Assembly: GCA_965200885.1 (NCBI GenBank)
Contig: OZ241737.1
Span: 1,612,001 to 1,676,000 of the forward strand
Direction of reading: 5' to 3'
Length of the DNA stretch: 64,000 bases
Origin: MPNP01 sp026710155
GTDB lineage: Bacteria; Pseudomonadota; Alphaproteobacteria; Rhodobacterales; Rhodobacteraceae
Part shown: positions 50,265-59,234 of the stretch, piece after piece
Layout: the number at the start of each line of letters is the position of its first letter
Numbering within the stretch: position 1 is the first letter of the stretch
Notes under the pieces: model-generated
What the model saw: only the letters and a program-made list of their open reading frames with translations
What the model was told of the DNA's origin: nothing
Database searches by the model: none
Made by a program: the position numbers and the translations under genes

Positions 50265-51767
50265 ATGATTGATAGAATCTTACCTGAACCTGATGCCAAA
50301 ATTGTTGGTTATGCATATCTTGTTCAAAGCCATGAACTTCGTGTACCATTACCTATAATTTTATCAGCAATTGGGAAAAAACATACGATATATGAAGTAG
50401 ATGGCTGGAAGGTTTACACACCACGCCATGCTCCCAAAGAAAGTTTTTATGACCATTTAGTTTTTGCTTTGAGGTATGAAGGCATTGATTTGGCTGTATT
50501 GAATGCCTTGTTTACAAAAATCAATAAATCCGATCTTGAGCAGGCAATAATAAGATAACCAAATAGTTTATATGCACGGAGTATTTGGTTCTTGTTTGAA
50601 TATCTTCAAGAAATTGAGCTTGATATCCCTGATCTTACGCAAGGTAATTTTGTTCATCTCATTGATATTAAATTACAATATGCCGGACCATCAAGTAATT
50701 CTAAGCGCCATCGCATTCGGAACAACTTACCGGGTGTAAAAAACTTCTGTCCACTTATCAGACGTACAGAAAAAATCGATGCGTTTATCAAGCAAGATTT
50801 ATCAAAACAAGCTCTGGGTCTTTTCGGTGCTATTCATCCCGATGTATTATTTCGTGCTGCAAGTTTTCTATTATTGGAAGATTCACAAGCTTCACATGCT
50901 ATTGAGAAAGAAACCCCACCACAAAATCGAGTGGAACGCTGGGGGCGTATTATTGGTCAAGCAGGAAAGATTCCCTTATCAAAAGCACACCTGGAGTACC
51001 TATAAAATGAGGTGATTGGTGATAGAAGATCTATACAAATGGGGTATCGTAGAGAAGGAGGATTTATCGGTAGGCGTCGCCTTTCAACAAATATGCCAAT
51101 CCCTAGTCATATTTCCGCTAACCATGAGGATCTAGATGTTTTGATGGAAGGATTGATTGAAACTGCACAACTTCTTAAAGACAGTGATTACTCCCCAGTG
51201 TTGGCGGCAACATTGATTGCTTTTGGTTTTGTATTTATTCATCCGTTTGAAGATGGTAATGGTCGCCTGCATAGATACTTAATGCATCACGTATTGATAG
51301 AGACAGGTTTTACACCCAATGGATTAGTATTTCCCGTGTCCTCAGTTATCTTAAAGCGTATTTCGGATTACGCAACTGTACTAGAAACTTATTCGCAACC
51401 ACGTTTGTCTTTTGTTGATTGGCGTCCTACCGACAGGGGTAATGTTGAAATCTTGAATGAGACGATTGATCTTTACCGCTTTTTTGATGCCACACCTCAA
51501 GCTGAATTCTTTTTTGAATGCGTACATGAGACCATCACCAAGACACTCCCTGATGAAATTAAGTTTCTTCAGCAGTATGATGAAATGAAAACATTCGTGA
51601 ATAATTATATTGATATACCGGACCGTATAGCAACTCTTTTAATAAGCTTTTTACATCAAAATGATGGGAAACTATCTAAGCAAGCACTTAAGAAAGAATT
51701 CTCAGCCTTAACGAATGAAGAGGTTAAGGCGTTTGAGAACAAATTCAAAGAATTATTCAAATCATAA
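50265..51767 (+). pseudogene. fic: Fic family protein gene with two in-frame TAA stops
   Basis: One frame across 50265-51767 encodes a whole Fic protein of about 500 aa, but TAA codons at 50556-50558 and 51003-51005 cut it into three pieces. The surrounding residues continue the family without shift (YARSIWFLFEYLQEI after the first; EVIGDRRSIQMGYRREGGFIG after the second). N-terminal domain: PDAKIVGYAYLVQSHEL, then FALRYEGIDLAVL. The inhibitory-helix-like segment is ASHAIEKE (Ser-x-x-x-Glu). The active site HPFEDGNGRLHR is intact. Fic enzymes AMPylate target proteins. Both stops can come from single-base changes, so the gene was lost recently unless TAA is suppressed. Confidence 0.88.
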
Positions 51768-52098
51768 TGTAGGCCTTCCCCAGTTAGTACAGATATGATA
51801 TATTTTCATAAACCGGATAACTCCAAGGATGATTTTGAACATGAAATACGATCAGGAAATTTACCTTGCTTCATTTCCTATGGCCTTAGTTTACATTGTA
51901 ATGTATGAACAATATTTGGGACTGTTTTGCAATCGAACATGGAGTACTTTCTTTACGGTATATTCAAATACTTTGGTAAGTACAAAGACTTGATTTGATG
52001 ACTTGTTAAGGAAATTTACTTGTCTGCCATAATTGGTGAAGAGCCAAAAAGGAAATCATGCACTAAATGTTAGAATTGGGTTACAAAATCCAATCAAT
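51768..52098. other. intergenic stretch, no gene seen
   Basis: About 330 AT-rich bases between the convergent fic and hipA. No repeat or RNA gene was recognised. Confidence 0.5.
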
Positions 52099-53331
52099 TT
52101 ACACATTCAGTTTTTTCTTTATCAACTTAATATTTACACCACTGAAGCCATATTGCTTTGCAAGCATGGGCCACTTGGATAGGCTAGCTCTTGTGGATTT
52201 AATGATTTCTTGAGCCTGCGTTTTATTAATCTTTGCAACTTCTGCGAGTTTTAATAGATGCTCCTCATTTGGGTTAAGACCTTCTCCCATGACCATTGTG
52301 CTTTGCTCACCACCTAGACCAGAGGAGTATGTTATGTCATAAGCAGGTGATAGTTTCCACAGTTCCTCAAGATTCATCAGGAAACTAAAGTTCTTTGAAT
52401 GATCATCCCGGTTATATGCAAGTACATTAAACACAGCCAGCTGGTACATTTTTTTTATTTCGCGTATATCACGAGTCAATTTACACGTTAGTGCTATAAG
52501 ATCCTCATAATCAAGCATGGGTGTACGAAAATCTGAGTGTAATAAACCACAGGCTGTATGCATATGGTATCGTTTCGTGCCATCCCGATCAAAGCGCTTA
52601 GTAGCAAAGTAACCAGCACCTTTTTGTGCAGGAAAAAGATGTACATCTGGCATTGCAATGCCAGCTCCCTTGGCCATCAGAGCATACACATATTCAATCG
52701 CTCCTGCGTCTTGACCATCTTGAGTGTTTGGAAATTTAACAATCCATGGTGCAAAACCTTCAGGTAAATCATGAAGGCCATGAATAATATTGTCCTTATT
52801 ATCATTAACGCCTATCAACGCCTTAGGTCTTGCACCGGCAGAAGAACCATTTAGAGCAATTAACTCCACAAGAACATCATCTGATGCCCCAACAAGAACT
52901 TCTTGTGTCTGCCTTGCAAGGGTGTCCAGGGAAATATTATCTTGCATGTCATTTTGACTGTAATCAGGTTCAAACACTAGTGCACCGAGTGCATTCGGTC
53001 CAACATTTGCCAACCGATCAAGTGGGGTTATATCTGCCGGCATTACATTATGGGAGCGTACAAAACGATCAAAGATCAAACGCCCCCAACCATCTGGCAG
53101 GCTATCATTAAATACACCTGGCAATCCTTCGAATAGGGAATTATCAAAACTCTGTAATCCAGGTTTCAGTGGCAGGTAAATTGGTGATAATTCTATGCCG
53201 CTTGCGATAAATCTACTGTCATATTCAAAATAAATGATACGCTTATGCAATGCCAATCGCCCAACTGGCATTGTCTCTTCACCAAAATTCAAAGTGATTA
53301 TAACTTCCTTGGTGGGGAAAAGTTGTTTCAA
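52099..53331 (-). CDS. hipA: HipA-family serine/threonine kinase toxin
   Basis: This 410-aa protein has the HipA N-domain (GVFNDSLPDGWGRLIFDR), the ATP-loop region GSSAGARPKAL, the catalytic loop AYNRDDHSKNFSFL (Asp and Asn) and the DFG-like SPAYDITYS. HipA phosphorylates aminoacyl-tRNA synthetases (GltX) and leads to growth arrest. It overlaps hipB in ATGA. It appears intact. Confidence 0.94.
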   Translation of the reverse strand: MKQLFPTKEVIITLNFGEETMPVGRLALHKRIIYFEYDSRFIASGIELSPIYLPLKPGLQSFDNSLFEGLPGVFNDSLPDGWGRLIFDRFVRSHNVMPADITPLDRLANVGPNALGALVFEPDYSQNDMQDNISLDTLARQTQEVLVGASDDVLVELIALNGSSAGARPKALIGVNDNKDNIIHGLHDLPEGFAPWIVKFPNTQDGQDAGAIEYVYALMAKGAGIAMPDVHLFPAQKGAGYFATKRFDRDGTKRYHMHTACGLLHSDFRTPMLDYEDLIALTCKLTRDIREIKKMYQLAVFNVLAYNRDDHSKNFSFLMNLEELWKLSPAYDITYSSGLGGEQSTMVMGEGLNPNEEHLLKLAEVAKINKTQAQEIIKSTRASLSKWPMLAKQYGFSGVNIKLIKKKLNV

Positions 53332-53636
53332 TTGCGGTGCCCTCTTTTACGTGGGATGAAACGATCAGCTTCCAGTACATCGTCGATAGTAGAGAAGTGC
53401 ATATTTTTGATTTGAGTGGCTTTGATGATTTCTTCCAACCCACCAAGCACCATTTGAATCTTGAGAAATGATTCCAACGATATAAGTCCCTTTTGCTCGA
53501 ACTTGCGTAGTGTTGGCAAGGGTACTCCAGAACGTTCAGAAAGACCTTTTTGTGTTAAACCCAATTTTAACCGTTGAGCACGTGTATTCACCACAAGTTG
53601 TTTGTGTGCTTTTTCGGGCGTTATAAGTAATACCAT
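53328..53636 (-). CDS. hipB: HipB-type antitoxin (Xre helix-turn-helix)
   Basis: This is a 102-aa protein from ATG 53636; a TTG at 53654 gives six more residues. The helix-turn-helix LGLTQKGLSERSGVPLPTLRKFEQKG fits the Xre family. A basic C-terminal tail is present. It neutralises HipA and represses the operon. There is a partial duplicate of its 5' end and promoter at 53698-53847. Confidence 0.9.
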   Translation of the reverse strand: MVLLITPEKAHKQLVVNTRAQRLKLGLTQKGLSERSGVPLPTLRKFEQKGLISLESFLKIQMVLGGLEEIIKATQIKNMHFSTIDDVLEADRFIPRKRGHRN

Positions 53637-53663
53637 AATATTATTAAATAGCAATATAAGGAA

Positions 53664-53698
53664 ATTATTAATACTATAATATTATTTATATTAATAAT
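53664..53698 (-). promoter_or_regulatory. candidate hipBA operator
   Basis: A perfect 10-bp inverted repeat ATTATTAATA/TATTAATAAT (53664-53673 and 53689-53698) with a 15-base spacer, about 30-60 bases upstream of hipB. HipB dimers bind inverted repeats in this position. Confidence 0.5.
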
Positions 53699-53847
53699 CA
53701 AGACTTTCTTGTGTTAAACCCAGTTTTAAGTGGTAAACATTTATATTCACTACAAGTAGTTTTTGTGTTTTCATGAGTACAATAAGTAATATCATAATAT
53801 CAAAAACGCCTAATTCTTTGCGGATATAATACTATAATATTAATTAT
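53698..53847 (-). repeat. diverged tandem duplicate of the hipB 5' end and promoter
   Basis: The stretch 53711-53847 repeats 53553-53690 with an offset of 157-158 bases: GTGTTAAACCCAATTTTAA and GTGTTAAACCCAGTTTTAA, then ATTCACCACAAGTTGTTT and ATTCACTACAAGTAGTTT, up to the AATACTATAATATTA of the promoter. The coding part no longer encodes a complete protein. It is a decayed duplicate. Confidence 0.7.
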
Positions 53848-53854
53848 GTTGATT

Positions 53855-56800
53855 TTAGATTTCTCCACCGACGCCTTTGAACTTATCAACAAATGCCACG
53901 ATCTTTTGAAACACACTCTGTTTCCTTGTCAAATAATGTGGGTTAAGGGGACTCATTTTAGGCAAGATTGTATTCAGCTCAGTTCCATTGTCACTGGCAA
54001 ATTCACGTTTAATCGAAATGGCGATATAGCGCTTGGCGGCTTCTGGATTAAGATTCTCATCCCTAATCAATTCTTCTACTTCTCGTCTTTGCTCTTCACC
54101 GGCAAAGGTGAAGAATGCCTCAATGACACTATACTTGTCACCAAGCCGATCAAAATCTGTTTGATTTATGAAATCGACCAGCAGACTCTCCTTCGCACGG
54201 TTTCCAACACTGGCACGAATCATACGTCGTACATTTTCAACCAGTGCTGACTTATCTTTTCCCCTTTTGTTGTTCTCGAAAATTTGTTCCAGAATGTAAT
54301 CCAGATTGATTTCCTGCGATTTGAGCAAATCCACCTCAAACACCACATCATCCCAATTGATGCCGGATTCTTCTTTCTCATTGGCAATTTTTTCTTTTCG
54401 CAACCAATCACTGATATCGTTATAGGTTGATCGGTAATCTTGAATCTTGCGTTCGGTTGGCACCTTGATGGATTTAAGAGTATCTAAATCTTCATCACTC
54501 AAGTACCGCTTGGTCTGGAAATCCACAACTGCCTTTTCATCACTTAAATCAACATTTTGTAGATCCCTCAAATTTGCAAACTCGTCATAATTTTGCAGCA
54601 CATTCTCTACTCGCAAATATTCACTAAACAGTTTGACGAAGGCTTTCTTGTCAACTTCCTTTTTAATAATTTTAGGATGGGGAAACTTCTGCTCTAGTTC
54701 TGAAACCACTTCTATAAAACCACGCCGTGTCTCCCCGGTTACTACATTCCTAAAGCCTTTCATGTATTCCTGATAGCTTTTTTCCAATACCACATTCTTT
54801 GTGTTTTCATCGCCAAACATTCTAATGGCTGTGATGGTTGCTTCCTCCAGGTCACGAAAGGTCACAATGTTACCAAAAGTTTTGGTTGCATCATAAATAC
54901 GATTGGTCCGTGAGTAAGCCTGAATCAAGCCGTGGAATCTCAGGTTTTTATCCACGAACAAGGTATTCAGTGTTGGGGCATCAAAGCCGGTAAGGAACAT
55001 GCCAACCACGATAAGCAAGTCGACTTCCTTATCCTGGACCCGCTTGGCCAAATTACGATAATAGTCTTGGAAACCACTGCTATCTACACTGAAACTAGTT
55101 TTGAAGAGCCTATTGTAATCTTCTATGGCAACTCGCAAAAATTCCTTGGAACTACTATTCATGGCAGAAACATCAAAACTTTCATCCACTATTTCGCCGA
55201 CCGCGTCCTGCTCTTCGTTGGCGGCAAACGAAAAAATAGTTGCAATCTTGAGTGGCTTGTCATTGCCTGCCTGCAAATTTTTCAAGGTTTCATAATACAG
55301 TTTGGCAGCCTCCACACTACTTACTGCAAGCATGGCATTAAAGCCTCTGTCATTGCCTTGGAGGCGGTGAGTTTTAAGTCGATATTTGTTTAAAATGTAG
55401 CTGGAAATTTCACTGATACGTTCTGGATGCAAGAGGGTTTGTTTGCTTTGTGGGGAATTGATCTTTTCAAAATCCCGCTCGGTCTCTATGTGTTTGAATT
55501 GAGGACGAACATCGTTGTAGTCTACCTTGAACTTAAGTACCTTTTCATCTTGAATGGCATCGGTGATGACATAAGCATGAAGTTCCCGGCCAAATACACT
55601 GGCGGTGGTTTCTGCTCCTAGGGCATTCTCGGCAAAGATCGGGGTACCTGTAAACCCGAATTGAAAAAACCGCTTGAACTTCTTCTTCAAATTTCTTTGC
55701 GCTTCACCAAACTGGCTCCGATGACATTCATCGAAAATGAAAACTACTTGGCTTTGATAAACTGCCAAGTTATTCTCGCTTTTCATCAGGTTATTCAACT
55801 TCTGGATAGTGGTAACAATGATTTTATTGTCGTCCTTATCCAGATTTCTTTTCAGTCCAGCTGTACTGTTAGAGCCATTTACACTATCTGGCGAGAAACG
55901 CTGGTATTCCTTCATGGTCTGGTAGTCGAGGTCTTTCCGGTCCACGACAAAAAGCACCTTGCTGATAAAATCCAGTTCGGTTGCCATTCGGGCAACTTTG
56001 AAACTGGTCAGTGTTTTACCTGAACCGGTGGTGTGCCAGATATAACCTCCGCTCTCCGGTTTGCTCAAAATCTTTGTTTGATAAGAACTATTGATCTTCC
56101 ATAATATACGTTCAGTGGCGGCAATCTGATAAGGTCGCATGATCATCAAGGTATCTTTTGCATCGAAAACAGAATAGTGAAGTAACACATTGAGCAGTGT
56201 ATTTTTCTGGAAGAAAGTGACTGTAAAGTCTTTGAGGTCATTGATCGGTTCGTTATTGGACTTTGCCCAATTCATTGTAAAATCAAAACTGTTTTTGTTT
56301 CGCTCTACAGTATTGGCAAAATAACGCGTGTAGGTACCATTGGAAATCACAAACATCTGCAGATACTTATACAGCGAATTATCACTGTTGAAACTTTCCT
56401 TGCTGTAGCGATGGACCTGATTAAAGGCTTCACGAATGGCAACCCCTCTTTTCTTCAACTCGATATGTACAAGTGGCAATCCGTTGACCAGAATAGTCAC
56501 ATCATAGATGTTGGCATGTATTCCATTCTGTTCAAACTGATTTATGACTTGCAACTTATTGCGGGCAAGGTGCTTTTTATCAACCAGGTAAATGTTTTGA
56601 ATATGGCCATCATCAAACACAAAGTCATGAATGTAATCATCATGAATCTTGCGAGTTTTATCTACTATTTTGTCACTTGGTTTATCTAGGTAGGTTTCGA
56701 TAAATCGTTTCCATTCACCATCCTTGAATTGCACATCATTTAATGCTTGTATTTGTACCCGAACATTGGCCAACATGTTTTTTTGTGAATTCAATTCTGG

Positions 56801-56956
56801 CAGATATTCATAACCCTGATTCACCAAATCCTGAATCAGCTCACGTTCGAGGTCTCTTTCGCTTTGGTAGCCTTTTTCTACATCCCATTCCCTGTCATAT
56901 TTATCGAGTACGATAAAGTGGTTTGATTCCACGATGGGCTTCATTTGTTCAACCAT
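53855..56956 (-). CDS. hsdR: type I restriction enzyme R subunit HsdR
   Basis: This 1033-aa motor/nuclease subunit starts at ATG 56956 (AGGAAG 8 bases before; an ATG at 56983 is possible). The N-terminal nuclease has NGLPLVHIELKKRG (motif with Glu-x-Lys). The helicase motifs follow: HTTGSGKTLTS (Walker A), DECHRSQFGE (DEAD-like), GFTGTPIF and QAYSRTNRIY. HsdR translocates and cleaves unmodified DNA together with HsdM and HsdS. It is the last gene of the operon and overlaps the prrC end. Confidence 0.95.
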   Translation of the reverse strand: MVEQMKPIVESNHFIVLDKYDREWDVEKGYQSERDLERELIQDLVNQGYEYLPELNSQKNMLANVRVQIQALNDVQFKDGEWKRFIETYLDKPSDKIVDKTRKIHDDYIHDFVFDDGHIQNIYLVDKKHLARNKLQVINQFEQNGIHANIYDVTILVNGLPLVHIELKKRGVAIREAFNQVHRYSKESFNSDNSLYKYLQMFVISNGTYTRYFANTVERNKNSFDFTMNWAKSNNEPINDLKDFTVTFFQKNTLLNVLLHYSVFDAKDTLMIMRPYQIAATERILWKINSSYQTKILSKPESGGYIWHTTGSGKTLTSFKVARMATELDFISKVLFVVDRKDLDYQTMKEYQRFSPDSVNGSNSTAGLKRNLDKDDNKIIVTTIQKLNNLMKSENNLAVYQSQVVFIFDECHRSQFGEAQRNLKKKFKRFFQFGFTGTPIFAENALGAETTASVFGRELHAYVITDAIQDEKVLKFKVDYNDVRPQFKHIETERDFEKINSPQSKQTLLHPERISEISSYILNKYRLKTHRLQGNDRGFNAMLAVSSVEAAKLYYETLKNLQAGNDKPLKIATIFSFAANEEQDAVGEIVDESFDVSAMNSSSKEFLRVAIEDYNRLFKTSFSVDSSGFQDYYRNLAKRVQDKEVDLLIVVGMFLTGFDAPTLNTLFVDKNLRFHGLIQAYSRTNRIYDATKTFGNIVTFRDLEEATITAIRMFGDENTKNVVLEKSYQEYMKGFRNVVTGETRRGFIEVVSELEQKFPHPKIIKKEVDKKAFVKLFSEYLRVENVLQNYDEFANLRDLQNVDLSDEKAVVDFQTKRYLSDEDLDTLKSIKVPTERKIQDYRSTYNDISDWLRKEKIANEKEESGINWDDVVFEVDLLKSQEINLDYILEQIFENNKRGKDKSALVENVRRMIRASVGNRAKESLLVDFINQTDFDRLGDKYSVIEAFFTFAGEEQRREVEELIRDENLNPEAAKRYIAISIKREFASDNGTELNTILPKMSPLNPHYLTRKQSVFQKIVAFVDKFKGVGGEI

Positions 56957-57150
56957 GCTGTTCTTCCTGCTTCCAATAGCCATATTTATTCAGCAGATGA
57001 TCAAGCAAAAACTTCACTATACGTTTCTCTTCTGGGTTTGGTTTGGGTACTGTTTCGTATGACAAAGTGCTATGACTGGTAAAGTTAATAATCCGTTTTA
57101 GATAGACCTGTTTATCATCTGGCAATAAATCTGACCATTTCGGATAGCCT
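56949..57150 (-). pseudogene. prrC: 3' part of the prrC gene (out of frame)
   Basis: From about 57150 the frame reads LGYPKWSDLLPDDKQVYLKR, then IINFTSHSTLS and the end KYGYWKQEEQHG. It carries the His (TSHST) that corresponds to His356 of E. coli PrrC, at the right distance of 32 residues from the Glu in the upstream part. The two parts are separated by a one-base shift in a T8 tract. It continues to the stop at 56949. Confidence 0.8.
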
Positions 57151-58068
57151 AAAAAAAATGGCGGTTTTTTCATATAGGTTTCGTAACAAGGTGAAATGGT
57201 ATTTTTCTATCCGGTCTTCATCAACCGCTTTTTCCAGAATTTGCTTCAAGTACAAATGGTAAGAAAAACAAATGTTGGGATGGCCTTTCTCGGGAAGCAA
57301 ATCAAAAGAACCATCATCAGATCTCTCCAATAGATAGCATTCAGGCTTGTTTAATTCGTTGAACAATACATTGAAAAAAAGTGGGCTGTGAGTCGTGATG
57401 ATAAATTTGAGAGGGCTATCTTTGATTAATCTGGCTAATTCCACCGCAAGTTCTATCAAATGATTTTCATCAAGTGAAGTTACTGGATCATCAATAAACA
57501 CATATTCCAGTTGGTTAAAATGATCTGTTTCTCGATCGTTGGGTTCGGGGACTTTAAGCACGTTAATCGCCATTTCGAGTAGGGAATAAAAAATGCTCCA
57601 GATAAAATTGCTTTCTTCACTTTTTGATATTTTTAGATTGCCTAGATTCTCATCATCTCCACCTTCAAAAGAGAAAGTTACTTCCGAAAAATTTTCATTA
57701 AAACGAGGCGTTAGATTCTGGTTGGTGTAGTTCTGAAAACTGGTAATAATATTGATATCTTGCCCCTGATCTTTCAAAATCCAATCGGTAAATCTGTTGG
57801 GCTGGATTTTCAGCTTTGGCTCAGCATCCATATCCAAGTCATTATCCCAATAAAATAAATCTTCAGTGAAAGCGTTGTAATATAGAATTTGGGTTTGTGA
57901 TTGCTTGATTTGTTCCTCTGCATCCGGTTCAGCAATTTTTGGTGTGACCAGTTGCTTAAATTTCTTGGAAAGCTGTGTTTTACCAGAACCATTGAAGGCA
58001 TAGATCAACTGCACCTTCTTATCTGAATTTTTAAGCTGCAAGGCTATCTCATTCAGCGTCCTACCCAT
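57115..58068 (-). CDS. prrC: PrrC-type anticodon nuclease, prematurely terminated by a frameshift
   Basis: This 317-aa product is the ATPase part of a PrrC protein: Walker A YAFNGSGKTQLSKKF, the segment EESNFIWSIFY, Walker B YVFIDDPVTSLDENH and the H-motif FIITTHSPLFFNV. At the end is LLRNLYEKTA, with the Arg and Glu (R-x3-E) of the nuclease triad. The shift in the T8 tract replaces the following residues and gives a stop, so His is lost. Seven T would give a 372-aa protein. In E. coli PrrC cuts tRNA-Lys in the anticodon loop when the linked EcoprrI enzyme is disabled by phage T4. The gene order here is hsdM-hsdS-prrC-hsdR, as in that locus. Confidence 0.87.
   Translation of the reverse strand: MGRTLNEIALQLKNSDKKVQLIYAFNGSGKTQLSKKFKQLVTPKIAEPDAEEQIKQSQTQILYYNAFTEDLFYWDNDLDMDAEPKLKIQPNRFTDWILKDQGQDINIITSFQNYTNQNLTPRFNENFSEVTFSFEGGDDENLGNLKISKSEESNFIWSIFYSLLEMAINVLKVPEPNDRETDHFNQLEYVFIDDPVTSLDENHLIELAVELARLIKDSPLKFIITTHSPLFFNVLFNELNKPECYLLERSDDGSFDLLPEKGHPNICFSYHLYLKQILEKAVDEDRIEKYHFTLLRNLYEKTAIFFRLSEMVRFIAR
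57151..57158. repeat. A8/T8 tract causing the prrC frameshift
   Basis: Eight A on the plus strand (eight T in the gene). Seven would keep the frame (ATT TTT TTA GGC). It separates the Glu and His of the nuclease triad. Confidence 0.85.
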
Positions 58069-58084
58069 TTTTGCTAATTACTCT

Positions 58085-58657
58085 TTATTCATGGGGGAAA
58101 TTCAATAGTTGGTTGCGGTAATATTCATACTGTTTTTGACGCAGTTCTATCTCACGAGGCAAACCTACTTTGAGAGAATTGGTAAGGGTATGGAATTTGT
58201 CAAGTATTGAGACGATTCTTGTCTGTTCAGACAATGACTTCTCAGTATCATTTGGGTGTGGAATATGTATGGGCAATTGAGCCACATCTCTTGGGTACAC
58301 ATGTGGAACCCCAACTCCCTTTTTCATTTTATGAATCATTTGTTGCTTTGCTTGAAGGCAATAAAAACAATACTTTGGTAATATCCCAGCATTGGGTTTT
58401 ACAGTAAAGGCATCAGATACAAAAATGGGCTGCTCCCACCATGTTACATAACCTGCGTATGCTCCAGAGCCAGCGACAACAATTGTCTGTCCCTTTCGAT
58501 TACTTGCGTTATGAAAATATGCTGGTTTCCTTCCTCCTGCAATTACAGGTATTCCCCCCTCTTCAACATCCTTCCTTGTAATTGATGTCCCGCGCTTGAT
58601 TTCTGCAAGTTCCTCCAAGGGCTTAATTACCCCCCCCCCATGGGGAAATGTCATCAA
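58085..58657 (-). CDS. hsdS: HsdS specificity subunit, second half (TRD2), out of frame with the first half
   Basis: This frame holds the second target-recognition domain (LEELAEIKRGTSITRKDVEE, IPVIAGGRKPAYFHNASNRK) and the second conserved helical region (EQTRIVSILDKFHTL, then QYEYYRNQLLNF). With ten G, an ATG at 58654 upstream of the tract reads into it, so it could be made alone, but there is no good ribosome-binding site. It is 16 bases upstream of prrC. Confidence 0.85.
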   Translation of the reverse strand: MMTFPHGGGVIKPLEELAEIKRGTSITRKDVEEGGIPVIAGGRKPAYFHNASNRKGQTIVVAGSGAYAGYVTWWEQPIFVSDAFTVKPNAGILPKYCFYCLQAKQQMIHKMKKGVGVPHVYPRDVAQLPIHIPHPNDTEKSLSEQTRIVSILDKFHTLTNSLKVGLPREIELRQKQYEYYRNQLLNFPHE

Positions 58658-59234
58658 AATTCAAGAGTTGATCACGATAATGGTTGTATTGCTTTCTCCG
58701 AAGAGTGGCTTCCTTTTCGAGTTCGGTTGCCAATTCCGCAAACGTGTCCAGAATACGTACAATCTCTAACTGAATAGCAAGTGATTTTTTTGGATTTTCT
58801 GGACATGGAATCGGGATTTTTTTATAACAAAAATTACTAATCCACTGTCGTTTATGGTCTCCATCAATTAGATTACTTGGTAAGGTGTTCAACCAATAAT
58901 ATATATATTTTAGAGAAACCTTGGTTTCGTCACTTGAGGTAATCATTTTCATTGCTGAAGATTTTGCCTTGAAGTCAAAATCTACCCATTTATTAGCCGT
59001 TGTGAAATCATCAAAAATTATCACAGGGTTTAAGGATGCTTTATAGATACCATTAACTTCATCAGTGTATCCAAGAATAAATGTTTTTCCAGCTGTCAGA
59101 ACAGGGGTTTCAAATTCTTCGTCATAAACCTTGGATTTTACAAGGTATTTTGTAGGTTGCTCGTATTTTGAGACATCACCTAAAGTCAACTCCACCACTT
59201 TGGCGCCATCAAGAAGTTTTTCCAAGAAGTTCAT
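58623..59234 (-). CDS. hsdS: HsdS specificity subunit, first half (TRD1), truncated at a G10 tract
   Basis: This 203-aa product starts at an ATG that overlaps the hsdM stop (ATGA). It has TRD1 and the central conserved region (QLEIVRILDTFAELATELEK, then QYNHYRDQLLNF), then DDISPWGGGN and a stop. A half subunit with one TRD can dimerise and give a palindromic target in known systems (NgoAV, EcoDXXI truncations). With nine or twelve G the frame would continue to 58085 and give a two-TRD HsdS of 382 aa (nine G). Confidence 0.9.
   Translation of the reverse strand: MNFLEKLLDGAKVVELTLGDVSKYEQPTKYLVKSKVYDEEFETPVLTAGKTFILGYTDEVNGIYKASLNPVIIFDDFTTANKWVDFDFKAKSSAMKMITSSDETKVSLKYIYYWLNTLPSNLIDGDHKRQWISNFCYKKIPIPCPENPKKSLAIQLEIVRILDTFAELATELEKEATLRRKQYNHYRDQLLNFDDISPWGGGN
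58630..58639. repeat. C10/G10 tract in hsdS (putative phase switch)
   Basis: Ten C on the plus strand; in hsdS they form TGG GGG GGG GGT followed by AAT TAA. One base fewer gives GTA ATT AAG, the frame of the second half. Such a tract between the two TRDs of HsdS is known to switch specificity in NgoAV. Confidence 0.92.

Noticed and set aside
50556..51005. TAA reassigned to Gln or Glu in this genome
   Set aside because: Many intact genes in the window end with TAA at the expected place (for example the hsdM neighbours, mlrC, fdhA), so TAA is a stop.
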